64,000 nt of DNA, taken from positions 124,001 to 188,000 of the forward strand of contig JAZRFM010000024.1 in NCBI GenBank assembly GCA_045661345.1, read 5' to 3'. Made by a program: the position numbers and the translations under genes. Below are positions 34,000 through 44,050 of the stretch, in pieces. Each line of letters begins with the position of its first letter. Position 1 is the first letter of the stretch. The notes beneath the pieces are model-generated. The model was not told the DNA's origin and did no database searches. It worked only from the letters and a program-made list of their open reading frames with translations. Source of the DNA: RUG12461 sp045661345 (GTDB lineage Bacteria; Bacillota; Clostridia; Lachnospirales; Lachnospiraceae).

Positions 34000-35412
34000 T
34001 CAATCACAAATTTTATGTGATGGCTGATTCCTGACATACTCCTTCCGGCTCATATCCATGATCTTCAAGAAGAAGTATTCATCATCAGGATAGCCGTATC
34101 CGTGCCGACGGAGGGTCTTGATCTTCTGATTGATGCCCTCGATCTTACCGGATGATATTTTATAGGTTGCATGAGCTATGATGCCCTCAAAGTGGGTATC
34201 CAGTAGCTTACCAAACCAGAGCAGATGCTTATTGTTAGTTGCCTTGCAGATATCTATGATGTCTATGACTGCATCAGCCATTTTGGATTCATCAGTCATG
34301 GCATAGGCAGCGGCCAGCTTCTCCTTGATCAGATCAAGGGTAAAGAGAAGTTTATTCTCCTGTAACAGAGCATCGTACTTTGCTTCATAACCGCTCTTGC
34401 GTTTGATGTCCTCTGTTTTGAAAAGAAGACTGCCCTTATGAATGACTCGCTCGGATGCAGCATCCTCATCCTTCTTCTGAAGCGTAGACCGATTTGACAT
34501 CAGGATGTAACGTGTCTTCTTAAGAGCCTTGGCTGCCTCTATGTTACCTTCTTCGTAGAGCCGCCTCTGTTCGTCCTTTCGGACTTCGCTGACTACTTTG
34601 TCATTGAAGTTCTTGACGATATGAAAGTAATCGAATACCGGCTGAATCCAGTAGCATTTTTCTTCAAATGCTTCCTGGAAATCGGAGTTCATGTCACAGG
34701 CCACAGCCTCTACTCCGGACATCCACTCCATGCCGACATGATCAATGAAATCATAGACCACCTGCTTTGATTTGCCGTTTTGAATCCATAGAACATGACC
34801 GGATTCAAGGTCTATGATGTGGGTGGCATAGCGTCGGCCATTATGAAGCTTGAACTCATCTATGCCGAGATATTTAGCCTGTTTTTCAGGCTTAATAAGC
34901 TTCTTGCCGTTATCGGTTGTATAGATACTCTGGAGACGCTTTTTATCAATCTCCTTGACCGTGTTTTCACCCAGCCCGGTGATCTCAGCCACCTGCTTGT
35001 TTGTATAAGTTCCCCTTGCAAGCAGATCACAGGTATACTGATGAAGCGCATCCGTAATGAGATGCCCTTCAGCCTTAAAGGATATAAACTGGCTCTTGGT
35101 GGCTCCGCATTTAGGACAACGGAGCTGGTTGTGAGGAAACAACAACCCACTCAGGTTTCCGCCAATGCAGAGGTGACGGATATAAATATCAGGATGTGAG
35201 TTGATGTGCATCCTCTGTCCACAGGTACAAACCCGCTCTTCCTCAGGAAGATCCAGAATACCTCTGTGGCAGTAAATAATCCGCTTGGATTTAGCGGTCT
35301 CTACGGTTGTTTCGGTATTATGAAAGCCATACAAACAGGAAGGTAAAAACAGATACTCTGTTGACTGTGTAAGTGTCAGTTGTCCATCTGCTTCGGTTCG
35401 TATATAATCCAT
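34000..35412 (-). CDS. ISL3-family transposase
   Basis: 470 residues. N-terminal zinc-finger-like cysteines (CTCGQ and CPKCGATKSQ), a helix-turn-helix region, then the DDE core: GIDEFKLHNGRRYATHIID for the first Asp, ACDMNSDFQ for the second and SGKIEGINQKIKTLRR near the C-terminus for the Glu. The stop codon lies inside the left terminal repeat. AAAGGAGG precedes the ATG but can be buried in a leader hairpin (35414-35488). No frameshift is seen, so it is likely active. Confidence 0.95.
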   Translation of the reverse strand: MDYIRTEADGQLTLTQSTEYLFLPSCLYGFHNTETTVETAKSKRIIYCHRGILDLPEEERVCTCGQRMHINSHPDIYIRHLCIGGNLSGLLFPHNQLRCPKCGATKSQFISFKAEGHLITDALHQYTCDLLARGTYTNKQVAEITGLGENTVKEIDKKRLQSIYTTDNGKKLIKPEKQAKYLGIDEFKLHNGRRYATHIIDLESGHVLWIQNGKSKQVVYDFIDHVGMEWMSGVEAVACDMNSDFQEAFEEKCYWIQPVFDYFHIVKNFNDKVVSEVRKDEQRRLYEEGNIEAAKALKKTRYILMSNRSTLQKKDEDAASERVIHKGSLLFKTEDIKRKSGYEAKYDALLQENKLLFTLDLIKEKLAAAYAMTDESKMADAVIDIIDICKATNNKHLLWFGKLLDTHFEGIIAHATYKISSGKIEGINQKIKTLRRHGYGYPDDEYFFLKIMDMSRKEYVRNQPSHKICD

Positions 35413-35413
35413 G

Positions 35414-35488
35414 ATAAAGGATCCTCCTTTTGATTGGGTTTGTTACATCCGTCACGATGCAACTCAATCGTAAAGGTTGATCCTTTAT
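35414..35488 (-). promoter_or_regulatory. Hairpin hiding the transposase ribosome binding site
   Basis: On the minus-strand RNA, ATAAAGGATC pairs with GATCCTTTAT, CCTTT with AAAGG and GATTG with CAATC, in nested order. The Shine-Dalgarno AAAGGAGG falls within the 3' side of the stem. Transcripts reading in from outside would be poorly translated; an internal promoter starting inside the 5' arm would escape. Confidence 0.6.
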
Positions 35489-35559
35489 TTATGCAACTGT
35501 CAATGTACTATGCCGCTGGGTCAGCGGCTGAGCTATCACATAGAAAAAATGATTGACCC

Positions 35560-35567
35560 ATAAAAAA
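35560..35567 (+). repeat. Target-site duplication, right copy
   Basis: ATAAAAAA, identical to 33989-33996 and directly abutting the right terminal repeat. Confidence 0.92.
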
Positions 35568-35587
35568 CGTAGAGAGGTTACATCGAT

Positions 35588-36718
35588 ATGAAATTCTGTA
35601 AAAAATGCATTATGCCAGACACCAGACCGCATATTACTTTTAATAATGACGGGGTGTGTATAGCTTGTCAGAACAATGAAAGAAAAAAAGAAGTAGACTG
35701 GGATTTGCGGTTTAGGGAACTGGTGGAGTTGTGCGATAAGTACCGACGAAAAAAAGAGGGAGTATATGACTGTATAATAGCAGTATCAGGTGGAAAAGAT
35801 TCGCACTATCAGGTTCATGTTATGAAGGAACTACTCGGGATGAATCCTCTGCTTATTACTGTGGAGGATTTCTTCACGATGACAGAGGCGGGAAAAAATA
35901 ACATTCGGAATATTTCAGAGGCTTTTGGCTGTAATATTATTTCATTTAAACCAAATAGAAGAGCGGCAAAGATTATTTCAAGATATATGTTTGAAAAATA
36001 TGGCAGACCGTTATGGTATATAGACAGACTGCTTTATACGGTTCCTCTTTATTATGCATCAGCGCTAAACATACCTCTTCTAGTGTATGGTGAGAATGTT
36101 TCATATGAGTATGGTGGCATCGATGATAAGGAAACATATTCAGCGAGAGAGCAAGTGTTTAATGGAGTTGCACCTGATGTCAATTTTGATGAGTTGGTTG
36201 AGGCGGGTGTGCAAAGGGATGAGCTTACATATTTGGAAGCCCCATCTAGAGAATTGCTGGAAAGATTGGAGCCAATATATTTGTCCTATTTCGTGGAGTG
36301 GAATAGTATAAAGAATTATGAATTTGCTAAAAGGCGCGGATTTAAAGATTTGACACATGAATGGGAGAGGACGAATCATATTGAGAGTTTCAACCAGATT
36401 GACAGTTATGGTTATCTGTTGAATGCATGGATGAAATTTCCGAAATATGGTCATGCATATGCTACAGATTATGCTTCAAGGTGGGTTAGGTATGGTATTC
36501 TTACGCGAGAAGAAGCAGTGAGACTTGCAGAAGAGAAAGACCATGCAATAGACCCCAAAATAATAGAAGATTTCTGTAATTGTACGGGTATGGCTATTGA
36601 AGAGTATTATAATGCACTTGATAAGCTTTATAATAAGGATTTATTTGAACAGAATAGTTTTGGACAGTGGAGATTAAAAACAGAGAATATTGAAGAACGA
36701 AGAAATCCAAAATGGTAG
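35588..36718 (+). CDS. N-acetyl sugar amidotransferase (PseA/WbpG-like)
   Basis: 376 residues. The N-terminus has the family zinc-like cysteines ([11 protein letters not shown] and CIACQ) and the PP-loop ATP-pyrophosphatase motif VSGGKDS near 67. This family forms acetamidino groups on nonulosonic acids or amidates uronic sugars in surface glycans. Placed between neuA and neuB, it suggests an acetamidino-bearing nonulosonic acid, for example a legionaminic derivative; this is inference. It usually needs a HisH/HisF-like partner for ammonia, not seen here. AGAGAGG precedes the start, 20 bases beyond the target duplication of the insertion. Confidence 0.85.
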   Translation: MKFCKKCIMPDTRPHITFNNDGVCIACQNNERKKEVDWDLRFRELVELCDKYRRKKEGVYDCIIAVSGGKDSHYQVHVMKELLGMNPLLITVEDFFTMTEAGKNNIRNISEAFGCNIISFKPNRRAAKIISRYMFEKYGRPLWYIDRLLYTVPLYYASALNIPLLVYGENVSYEYGGIDDKETYSAREQVFNGVAPDVNFDELVEAGVQRDELTYLEAPSRELLERLEPIYLSYFVEWNSIKNYEFAKRRGFKDLTHEWERTNHIESFNQIDSYGYLLNAWMKFPKYGHAYATDYASRWVRYGILTREEAVRLAEEKDHAIDPKIIEDFCNCTGMAIEEYYNALDKLYNKDLFEQNSFGQWRLKTENIEERRNPKW

Positions 36719-36728
36719 GCTTAAAAAT

Positions 36729-37772
36729 ATGATATCTTATTTTGAAATCGGAAATATAAGAATTGGTACAGGCGAAGAACCCCTTGTAATTCCTGAAATA
36801 GGGATTAATCATGAAGGTAGTTTAGAAATAGCAAAACAAATGGTAGATGCAGCTTGGCGAGCCGGGGCTAGGATTATAAAACACCAGACTCATATTGTGG
36901 AAGATGAGATGACGCACGTCGCGAAGGATGTTTTCCCGGGCAATAGTACCGATTCGATTTATGATATTATGGCTCGATGTGCATTGAGTGAAGATGAGGA
37001 ATATGAATTAAAACAGTATGTTGAGTCGAAAGGGATGGTATTTCTAAGCACACCATTTTCGCGGGCGGCAGCGGAGAGACTGGAGTCTTTTGGAGTTCTG
37101 GCATATAAGATAGGTTCTGGGGAACTTAATAATTTTCCATTAATAAAGCACATTGCATCGTATGGAAAACCAATGATTGTTTCTACGGGAATGAATGCTA
37201 TACCAGCAATAAAGAAAGCTGTAGCTATTATGGAAGAATACGGTGTACCATACGCATTAATGCACACGACTAATCTTTATCCTACGCCGCCAGAATTAGT
37301 CAGACTTGGAGCAATGCAGGAAATGATACATGAGTTTCCTGGTGTTCCAATCGGACTATCAGATCACACACTTTCCAATACAGCCTGTATTGCTGCAATG
37401 GCTATGGGGGCATGTATTGTTGAAAGACATTTTACTGATTATAAAGGAAGGAAGGGGCCAGATATCGTTTGCTCGATGGATGAAAATGAATGTAAGGAAC
37501 TAGTTACGGCTTCCAAAGAAATAAGAAAAATGGATGGCGGTAAAAAGGAACCAACAGGGGAGGAACAAATAACTATTGATTTTGCGTTTGCTACAGTGGT
37601 ATCCATCAGAAAAATAAAGAAAGGGGAAATGTTTTCAGATAATAATATTTGGGTAAAAAGGCCAGGGACAGGTGAGATTCCGGCAGAACAATATGAGGAA
37701 TTGTTTGGAAAAAGAGCATCAAAGGACATTGAAGAGGATACGCAAATTTCATGGAGCATGGTATGTCAATGA
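36729..37772 (+). CDS. neuB: Nonulosonic acid synthase (NeuB-like)
   Basis: NeuB condenses phosphoenolpyruvate with a hexosamine to give a nine-carbon acid. [20 protein letters not shown] near the N-terminus, [17 protein letters not shown] and GLSDHTLSN are all family signatures. The C-terminal 60 residues form the SAF (antifreeze-like) domain ([20 protein letters not shown]). ATG 36729 is preferred over a TTG at 36690, which lies inside the previous gene. The 3' end overlaps neuC. Confidence 0.92.
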   Translation: MISYFEIGNIRIGTGEEPLVIPEIGINHEGSLEIAKQMVDAAWRAGARIIKHQTHIVEDEMTHVAKDVFPGNSTDSIYDIMARCALSEDEEYELKQYVESKGMVFLSTPFSRAAAERLESFGVLAYKIGSGELNNFPLIKHIASYGKPMIVSTGMNAIPAIKKAVAIMEEYGVPYALMHTTNLYPTPPELVRLGAMQEMIHEFPGVPIGLSDHTLSNTACIAAMAMGACIVERHFTDYKGRKGPDIVCSMDENECKELVTASKEIRKMDGGKKEPTGEEQITIDFAFATVVSIRKIKKGEMFSDNNIWVKRPGTGEIPAEQYEELFGKRASKDIEEDTQISWSMVCQ

Positions 37773-38911
37773 AGGTCTCTGATAATAAAAAAATAGTATT
37801 CATAACGGGTACACGTGCTGATTATGGGAAGATGAAGCCTCTTATGAAAGGACTTGAGAAGCATTCCGGATTCGACGTGTATGTGTTTGTTTGTGGAATG
37901 CATATATTGAAGAAATATGGTTCTACATATGATGAGGTTTTAAAAGACGGCTATAAAAATATACATGTAGCATACGGGTTGAGCCATTCTTCGGATGCTG
38001 GGATGAATATGGGAAATACAATATCCTATCTCTCCGGATATGTTGAGAATATTGATCCAGACATGATAATTGTTCATGGGGATCGAATGGATGCCCTTGC
38101 AGGTGCTGTCATAGGTGCACTGAAAAATATATTGGTTGCGCATATTGAGGGTGGTGAACTGTCTGGGACAGTAGATGAATCGATTCGTCATGCCATTTCT
38201 AAATTTGCACATATACATTTTGTTTCTACAGAGGGTGCGAAGAAGCGATTAGTACAGTTGGGGGAGGAAGAAAATCGGATCTTTGTTATTGGATCTCCTG
38301 ATATAGATATAATGTTGGGTAAAGATCTTCCGAGTCTGAGAGAGGCAAAAAAGCGTTATGATATTTCATATGATCAATATGGAATCCTTATCTATCATCC
38401 CGTAACTACTGAAATCACTTCTTTAAAAGAGCAAATTAGGAGCGTTGTGGATGCTGTCATAGAGAGTGGGAATAACTACGTGGTCATATATCCTAATAAT
38501 GATTTGGGATCAGACTATATTGTGTATGAATATGAGCGAATCAAGGATAATCTGCATTTTAAGGTGTTTCCATCAATTCGCTTTGAGTATTTCCTGACAC
38601 TACTTAAGAATGCGGATTTTATTATTGGTAATTCGAGTTCAGGGATTCGTGAAGCAGGTATATATGGAGTGCCCGCTATAGATATTGGGACAAGACAAAA
38701 TGGGAGATATGAGAAGAATACGGATGGAATCACTCATGTTACTGAGGAGACTAGTGTGATAAGGAATGCCATAAATGAGGTAGATAGGAATACAAAAGAA
38801 GAATTTCGCTTTGGGGATGGTAAAAGTACTGAGCTATTTCTGAGTGTGATAAATGATCCTGCATTTTGGGATATTAAAATACAGAAAGAGTTTGTTGATA
38901 GAGAAGTGTAG
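37763..38911 (+). CDS. neuC: UDP-GlcNAc 2-epimerase, hydrolysing (NeuC-like)
   Basis: The enzyme makes the hexosamine precursor for Neu[17 protein letters not shown] near residue 15, [30 protein letters not shown] and [11 protein letters not shown] mark the family. 382 residues from ATG 37763, which has GGAG at good spacing; ATG 37769 overlaps the neuB stop as ATGA and is also possible. With NeuA and NeuB present and no visible 4,6-dehydratase or aminotransferase, the simplest product is a sialic acid. A legionaminic pathway would need extra genes elsewhere. Confidence 0.92.
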   Translation: MSMKVSDNKKIVFITGTRADYGKMKPLMKGLEKHSGFDVYVFVCGMHILKKYGSTYDEVLKDGYKNIHVAYGLSHSSDAGMNMGNTISYLSGYVENIDPDMIIVHGDRMDALAGAVIGALKNILVAHIEGGELSGTVDESIRHAISKFAHIHFVSTEGAKKRLVQLGEEENRIFVIGSPDIDIMLGKDLPSLREAKKRYDISYDQYGILIYHPVTTEITSLKEQIRSVVDAVIESGNNYVVIYPNNDLGSDYIVYEYERIKDNLHFKVFPSIRFEYFLTLLKNADFIIGNSSSGIREAGIYGVPAIDIGTRQNGRYEKNTDGITHVTEETSVIRNAINEVDRNTKEEFRFGDGKSTELFLSVINDPAFWDIKIQKEFVDREV

Positions 38912-38985
38912 TTCCTCTGTTAAGAAACTTGTAATGAGATGTTATTTATTGCTAATATTATAGAGTTTTTTCGGGATACCACATT

Positions 38986-40254
38986 ATGACAAAAGTTAGC
39001 ATTATCATTCCTGTATACAAATCGGAACCTTATTTGGGAAAATGTTTAGAAACATGTGTGCATCAAACATGTTCAGAAATAGAAGTTATTGTTGTAAATG
39101 ATGCTTCCCCAGATAATACTGGTTTGATTATGGAAAAATATTCCAATTTATATCCTAACCTAATAAAGTGTGTATATCTAAAAAAAAATGTTAGACAGGG
39201 AGGGGCTAGAAATATTGGAATAAGGATGGCAAAGGGCGAATACATAACATTTGTTGATAGTGATGATTGGATTGAGCCATCTATGTGTGAGACAATGTAT
39301 CAGCTGGCAGTTCAAGAGGGAGATGATATCGTCTTTTGTAATAATTATGCACATACGGAGAATGGGATACATGTTTCTGATCGGTTTCCGATTCAGCTAA
39401 TAGGGGATAAAACAGAAGAACGGCTAAGGCGCCGTATTATGTCGTTGCGGACAGGCCCCGTAGCAGCACTAATTAAAAGAGATATTTTTGACGATGACCA
39501 GTGTCTTTTTTTGACTGATAATCTAGCTGAGGATGATGCAGTAACAAAGATTTGGGCAGTAAAGGCTAACCGAATTGGGAAAGTCGAACAACCATTTTAC
39601 CACTATCGATTGAATTATTTATCACCATCTAGAGAGATTAATTTGGGAAGCTATAATCCCGATTTGCTCTTTGCAAGTTGCAATTTGTTTGATCTTTTAC
39701 TGAAATGGGATGAAAGAAAACAGTATTGTGATGAAATACAAGTGTTCTGTATATACCTATTATTAAATCATACGGTAAAGTATATCGAAAAATTTGGAAT
39801 AGATATAGGAAAAGTCCTATCAGATGATTTTGACAAGTGCAGGGCTAAACTTTTGTCACTGGGTGAAGACAACGTGTATTTCCAAAGATGGTTTACACCG
39901 AATCATTTGAGGTTGGTTCTGGAGGGCATCTGTAGCTATGCGCCAATAGATGAGAATGATTATAAGAACTATTATATATGTAACAAGAAAAGAATTGATA
40001 AAGTAATATATAATGCACAGCATAATAGTCAAGATGCCATTGCAGTATGGTCGAATACTGTTTTTTCAAGAGCGTTTCGTGAAGTATATCCACATGCGCT
40101 GCTAATTGATGAGAATTGTGTGGAAAAATATGAGGGTAAAATGATTATAAGCTTACAAATGGGACATAATGCAAATATAAAAAGAAATTTACCGATGGCT
40201 GAAGTCATAGATATTCAATATTGTTTACTGATGGAATTGGGTAAAAACACGTAA
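38986..40254 (+). CDS. Family 2 glycosyltransferase
   Basis: 422 residues. GT-A signatures: VSIIIPVYKSEPYLGKC, VIVVNDASPDNT, RQGGARNIGI and TFVDSDDWIEP (DSDDW at 91-95). A long C-terminal part (about 220-422) is AT-rich in codon use and has no clear match. It follows neuC and precedes a WbsX-like gene, so it probably assembles the glycan that carries the nonulosonic acid. Confidence 0.88.
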   Translation: MTKVSIIIPVYKSEPYLGKCLETCVHQTCSEIEVIVVNDASPDNTGLIMEKYSNLYPNLIKCVYLKKNVRQGGARNIGIRMAKGEYITFVDSDDWIEPSMCETMYQLAVQEGDDIVFCNNYAHTENGIHVSDRFPIQLIGDKTEERLRRRIMSLRTGPVAALIKRDIFDDDQCLFLTDNLAEDDAVTKIWAVKANRIGKVEQPFYHYRLNYLSPSREINLGSYNPDLLFASCNLFDLLLKWDERKQYCDEIQVFCIYLLLNHTVKYIEKFGIDIGKVLSDDFDKCRAKLLSLGEDNVYFQRWFTPNHLRLVLEGICSYAPIDENDYKNYYICNKKRIDKVIYNAQHNSQDAIAVWSNTVFSRAFREVYPHALLIDENCVEKYEGKMIISLQMGHNANIKRNLPMAEVIDIQYCLLMELGKNT

Positions 40255-40279
40255 AGACAGAAAACAAATATAAAAAATA

Positions 40280-41761
40280 ATGAAAACTATTGCGATGTAT
40301 TTGCCACAATTTCATAGAATACCCGAGAACGATTTGTGGTGGGGGGATGGATATACCGAGTGGACGGCTGTAAAAAAAGCAACACCGTTATTTGACGGCC
40401 ATTACCAGCCTCATATTCCCTTGAATGAGAATTACTATGATCTTATGGATAAGTCTGTAATGGTATGGCAAGCAAATCTTATGCATGAATATCAGATAGA
40501 TGGGTTCTGCTTTTATCACTATTATTTTAAAGATGGTCGAAAAGTGTTGGAAAAACCAGCTGAACATTTGTTGAAGTGGAAAGATGTTGATATACCGTTC
40601 TGTTTCTCGTGGGCAAATGAATCCTGGGTTCGCACATGGAGCCGAATTAGTGGGAATACATGGAATAACAGTCTAGAGACAAACAAAAGCAATGATAATG
40701 GAGTTTTACTTAAACAAGCGTATGGGGAAAAGAAAGAATGGATAAAGCATATTGAATACCTCAGCCCTTTTTTTGCCGATAACAGATATATAAAAAAAGA
40801 TAACAAGCCAGTTTTTATTATTTACAAACCCAATGAAATAAGTTGTTTATTTGAAATGATACAGTGTTGGAATGAATATCTAAGAGAGAGAGGTTATGAC
40901 GGTGTTTATTTAATTGGAGTTAATACCAACCTAAGTTTATTTGACGCTTTTATACTGCAACAACCAGGTCATACGTGCTTTCCGAATGGTGAGAAAAGAG
41001 AAACATATTTGGATGCTTGTGAAAGTATTATTAATGATGGAATTACTTCCAAAAAGAAAACACAATTATGTGGATTTGTGTCTTATGATGATACCCCCAG
41101 GCGTGGAAAAGATGGATCTGTAATCACAGGATCCACTCCTCAATTGTTCTACGAGCTGATGAAAAATCTTTACTATATCAGTGACCAAGAAGAAAAAGAA
41201 TTTGTATTTGTAAATGCATGGAATGAATGGGGAGAAGGAATGCATCTTGAACCAGATTCCAAATTTGGTTACGGATATTTAGAGGCAATACGTGATGCAC
41301 AAAATGATTATAAACATCTAAGTAAAGAAGAGATAAATAGAATAAATACTAAAAAGCCGGAAGATACAGCGGTTGATAATTCATTTTGGAACAATAAGTA
41401 CAGGAGTCATTACCATTTACTACATAAATGGCTTCTTCTTAAAGAGAATGAAGTATCATTAGGAAAATACTGTGTTGATTATCATATCAATACTATAGCA
41501 ATCTACGGGATGGGAATCTTAGGAAAACATTTGTTGTTTGAAATGCAACAAAATGGTATCAGGGTTGATTATTGCATAGATCGTTCGATAGATCATTTTC
41601 AAGGATTAGAAATATATGATGTAGACAAGAAGCTTCCGCAGGTAGACTTAATTATTGTTACACCCATTGACGAATATGAAAGTATAATTAAATCTTTGAT
41701 AGTTTATGAAAATCAGAGGGTGACCTCACTTAGTGAGATTATTGATTATTGTCTTTTGTAG
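40280..41761 (+). CDS. WbsX-like glycan enzyme with C-terminal Rossmann domain
   Basis: 493 residues. Residues 1-350 match the WbsX family (PF14307): MYLPQFHRIPENDLWWGDGY, YHYYFKDGRKVLEKP, FCFSWANESWVRTW and NAWNEWGEGMHLEPD. WbsX proteins occur in O-antigen loci and are thought to be glycosyl hydrolases or transferases. Residues about 395-493 are the small Rossmann-like domain of this island (IAIYGMGILGKHLLFEM). No signal peptide. The start lies 25 bases after the GT2 stop, with no strong ribosome binding site. Confidence 0.82.
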   Translation: MKTIAMYLPQFHRIPENDLWWGDGYTEWTAVKKATPLFDGHYQPHIPLNENYYDLMDKSVMVWQANLMHEYQIDGFCFYHYYFKDGRKVLEKPAEHLLKWKDVDIPFCFSWANESWVRTWSRISGNTWNNSLETNKSNDNGVLLKQAYGEKKEWIKHIEYLSPFFADNRYIKKDNKPVFIIYKPNEISCLFEMIQCWNEYLRERGYDGVYLIGVNTNLSLFDAFILQQPGHTCFPNGEKRETYLDACESIINDGITSKKKTQLCGFVSYDDTPRRGKDGSVITGSTPQLFYELMKNLYYISDQEEKEFVFVNAWNEWGEGMHLEPDSKFGYGYLEAIRDAQNDYKHLSKEEINRINTKKPEDTAVDNSFWNNKYRSHYHLLHKWLLLKENEVSLGKYCVDYHINTIAIYGMGILGKHLLFEMQQNGIRVDYCIDRSIDHFQGLEIYDVDKKLPQVDLIIVTPIDEYESIIKSLIVYENQRVTSLSEIIDYCLL

Positions 41762-41768
41762 AAAGCAT

Positions 41769-43115
41769 ATGTGTATGAAAGTCATTCTTTTCGGAACAGG
41801 AAGATTTTATCAAATATGGAAACATTCCTTTGATTTCTGTGAAGTCGTTGCATTAATAGATAACGACCAGAATAAGCAGGGACAACTGTTGGATGGACAC
41901 CGTATTGAGTCACCGGAATGTATAAGCAAATATGAGTACGACTACATCTTTGTTCTGGTAAAAGAATACGATGATATATGCCAGCAGCTGAAAAAAGGAG
42001 GTGTTTCTGAAACACAGATTTTAGACATAGATCATCCCGGTGAGATTCAATTGATATCCCCAACTGAATCATTTATGAGTAAGTCTGTCAATGAAGGAAA
42101 GCATATTTTGCTATTATCACATTCCCTTGACCAAACTGGAGCGCCGTTGGTTCTTTTAGATATGGCAATGATTCTTCATAGAAGAGGGTGTCAGGTTCAT
42201 GTTATTTCATTGCGTGATGGAATGCTCAGAGAACGGTATATGCGTATGGATATATCGGTTACAATAGCAGAGGGGTTGTTGTATCTTGATCATCAAATAG
42301 ATTATTTCATGGAATGGGCAGATACCATAGTCCTAAACACACTTCTATTCTATCCTTTTCTTAAAAAAAGGGAAGAAAATCAAAAAGAGACTATATGGTG
42401 GTTACATGAAGAGGAATATTATTACAGAAAATTGAAGATTGGATTGGATCAAAGGGACACCCTTTCAGGGATACGAGTTTTTGGAGTGGGAGAACGGGTA
42501 ATTCATTCGTTCCGCAGGCATTTTCCAAATGCAGAAACACATGAACTGCTGTATGGAATAAGGGAAGAACACCAAGAAGACAAGGACCACCCAAATGTGG
42601 TCTTTGCTTTTGTAGGTGAGGATGATTATCGAAAAGGAGGGGATATTCTTCGAGCGTCAATCGGCCAATTACAAAGGTTGACTGCGGAGCAATATGAGTA
42701 TTGGATCGTGGGTCAGGTAGGAACAGAAAAAGAAGAAGAGTTTGGACAAATCCAGAATGTAAAATTATTCGGATCTATGGGTCATGAGGATGTGATGAAA
42801 CTCTATTCGCAGATAGATGTTGTTGTTTGCCCTTCAAGGAACGATCCCATGCCGGTTGTTGTGACCGAAGGGATGATGATGGAGAAGGTTTGTGTGGTTT
42901 CGGAAGATGTAGGCCAGGCGTCCATGCTGGTTGATAAAAAGAGTGGACTAATCTGTCGTACAGATGATGTAGAAGATCTGTGCAATAAGATGAAGTGGAT
43001 ACTTGAGAATAGGGATAGGATGAGAGAAATAGGAAAAGAAGCAAAACAGGTCTATAAGAAGTATTTTTCGATGGAACAATTTGAAAAAAACGTAATAAGA
43101 ATTGTGGGGTGTTAA
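41769..43115 (+). CDS. Rossmann domain plus GT4-like glycosyltransferase
   Basis: About 448 residues. Residues 1-95 are the Rossmann-like domain (VILFGTGRFYQIWKHSF, ALIDNDQNKQGQLLDGH). Residues about 105-445 are a GT-B fold transferase of the GT4 type, with HILLLSHSLDQTGAPLVLLD at the start of the domain and CPSRNDPMPVVVTEGMMMEK near 355-375 (the donor-site Glu region). The start may be ATG 41769 or 41775; the open frame reaches into the previous gene and those codons are unlikely to be used. Confidence 0.83.
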   Translation: MCMKVILFGTGRFYQIWKHSFDFCEVVALIDNDQNKQGQLLDGHRIESPECISKYEYDYIFVLVKEYDDICQQLKKGGVSETQILDIDHPGEIQLISPTESFMSKSVNEGKHILLLSHSLDQTGAPLVLLDMAMILHRRGCQVHVISLRDGMLRERYMRMDISVTIAEGLLYLDHQIDYFMEWADTIVLNTLLFYPFLKKREENQKETIWWLHEEEYYYRKLKIGLDQRDTLSGIRVFGVGERVIHSFRRHFPNAETHELLYGIREEHQEDKDHPNVVFAFVGEDDYRKGGDILRASIGQLQRLTAEQYEYWIVGQVGTEKEEEFGQIQNVKLFGSMGHEDVMKLYSQIDVVVCPSRNDPMPVVVTEGMMMEKVCVVSEDVGQASMLVDKKSGLICRTDDVEDLCNKMKWILENRDRMREIGKEAKQVYKKYFSMEQFEKNVIRIVGC

Positions 43116-43119
43116 TGAT

Positions 43120-44040
43120 TTGGCAGTACGAAAAGTAAGCCTGAAGAAACCTTTTCGATTTCTGATATGGGGACTTGGCAGTATCTATAACAGACTCCTG
43201 AATACGATCCGGTTTTATGAACAGCAAGGGACGATTGAGATTGCAGGTATTGTTGCAAGAGACAGGTATCAGTTTGCTTATTTAGATGGGTACCCGGTAT
43301 ATGATTTATCAGCAATTAAGGGGTTGGAATATGACTATATAGTGGTTATGTCTGAGAAGTCCTACAAACAGATTGTAAATTGCGGAGAAGAGCTGGGAGT
43401 CAGATCATCTCTTTTTGTATCAAGCAGAATGTTTGAGATTCCAAATCTGAATGTTGAAAGGTACCTTTTGCTCCGAGAAAAAAATATTTCCGTCATCTCA
43501 AATAACTGTTGGGGGGGGATTGCGTGCCGGGCACTGGGATTGGAATGCAGAGGGCCTTTTCGGAATCTTTTTTTAAGAGATGAAGACTATCTGCGATGTA
43601 TCAATGACCTTAATACGTACTGCACAATGACTCCGACCTATAAAAGGGATGAGATAGATCCAAACAGCGATAAGCAATATCCGGTTCTTGGCATTAATGA
43701 CATAGAGATACACTGCAATCATGCAGATTCTGTAGAAGAAGCCATAGAGGAGTGGAATCGTAGATGCAAAAAGATAAATTACGAAGAACTCTTTTTCGAA
43801 ATGTATACAGTTGACCGAAAGGTTGCAGAAGCATTTTCGGTATTGCCATTTAATAAAATATGCTTCGTTCCTGCCGGAACAGGACTTGGTGATATTGCTG
43901 GCACACAGGAAATTAAAGTACAGGGAAAACAAAGTCATTTTTGGGAAGCTGTAAATGATGCGGGCTCTGTGGCAGGCTTTGAATATGATCTCGTAGAGCT
44001 TCTACTAACAGGGACGGTAAAGAGAAGAAATAAGAATTGA
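43120..44040 (+). CDS. Rossmann domain plus DUF1919 protein
   Basis: About 306 residues. Residues 8-100 are the recurring Rossmann-like domain (LIWGLGSIYNRLL). Residues about 118-300 match DUF1919 exopolysaccharide proteins: SVISNNCWGGIACRALGLEC near 122-141 and INDIEIHCNHADSVEEA near 192. The role of DUF1919 is not established. A TTG start at 43120 is chosen because GGGGTG lies nine bases upstream and the previous stop is at 43115; an earlier TTG at 43102 overlaps it. Confidence 0.78.
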   Translation: MAVRKVSLKKPFRFLIWGLGSIYNRLLNTIRFYEQQGTIEIAGIVARDRYQFAYLDGYPVYDLSAIKGLEYDYIVVMSEKSYKQIVNCGEELGVRSSLFVSSRMFEIPNLNVERYLLLREKNISVISNNCWGGIACRALGLECRGPFRNLFLRDEDYLRCINDLNTYCTMTPTYKRDEIDPNSDKQYPVLGINDIEIHCNHADSVEEAIEEWNRRCKKINYEELFFEMYTVDRKVAEAFSVLPFNKICFVPAGTGLGDIAGTQEIKVQGKQSHFWEAVNDAGSVAGFEYDLVELLLTGTVKRRNKN

Positions 44041-44050
44041 AAGGATGTCA

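Larger units (their letters stand above)
33997..35559 (-). mobile_element. ISL3-family insertion sequence, complete
   Basis: A 1563-bp element bounded by imperfect 31-bp terminal inverted repeats. The left end (33997-34027) and the right end (35529-35559, reversed) agree at 23 of 31 positions, starting GG(C/G)TCAATCA and sharing TATGTGAT. It carries one transposase on the minus strand and is flanked by an 8-bp direct repeat, so the insertion is recent and probably intact. It sits between neuA and the amidotransferase gene and may be polar on downstream genes. Confidence 0.94.

Noticed and set aside
36690..36728. TTG start for neuB at 36690
   Set aside because: It would place 13 extra residues inside the preceding gene; ATG 36729 gives the normal family start.
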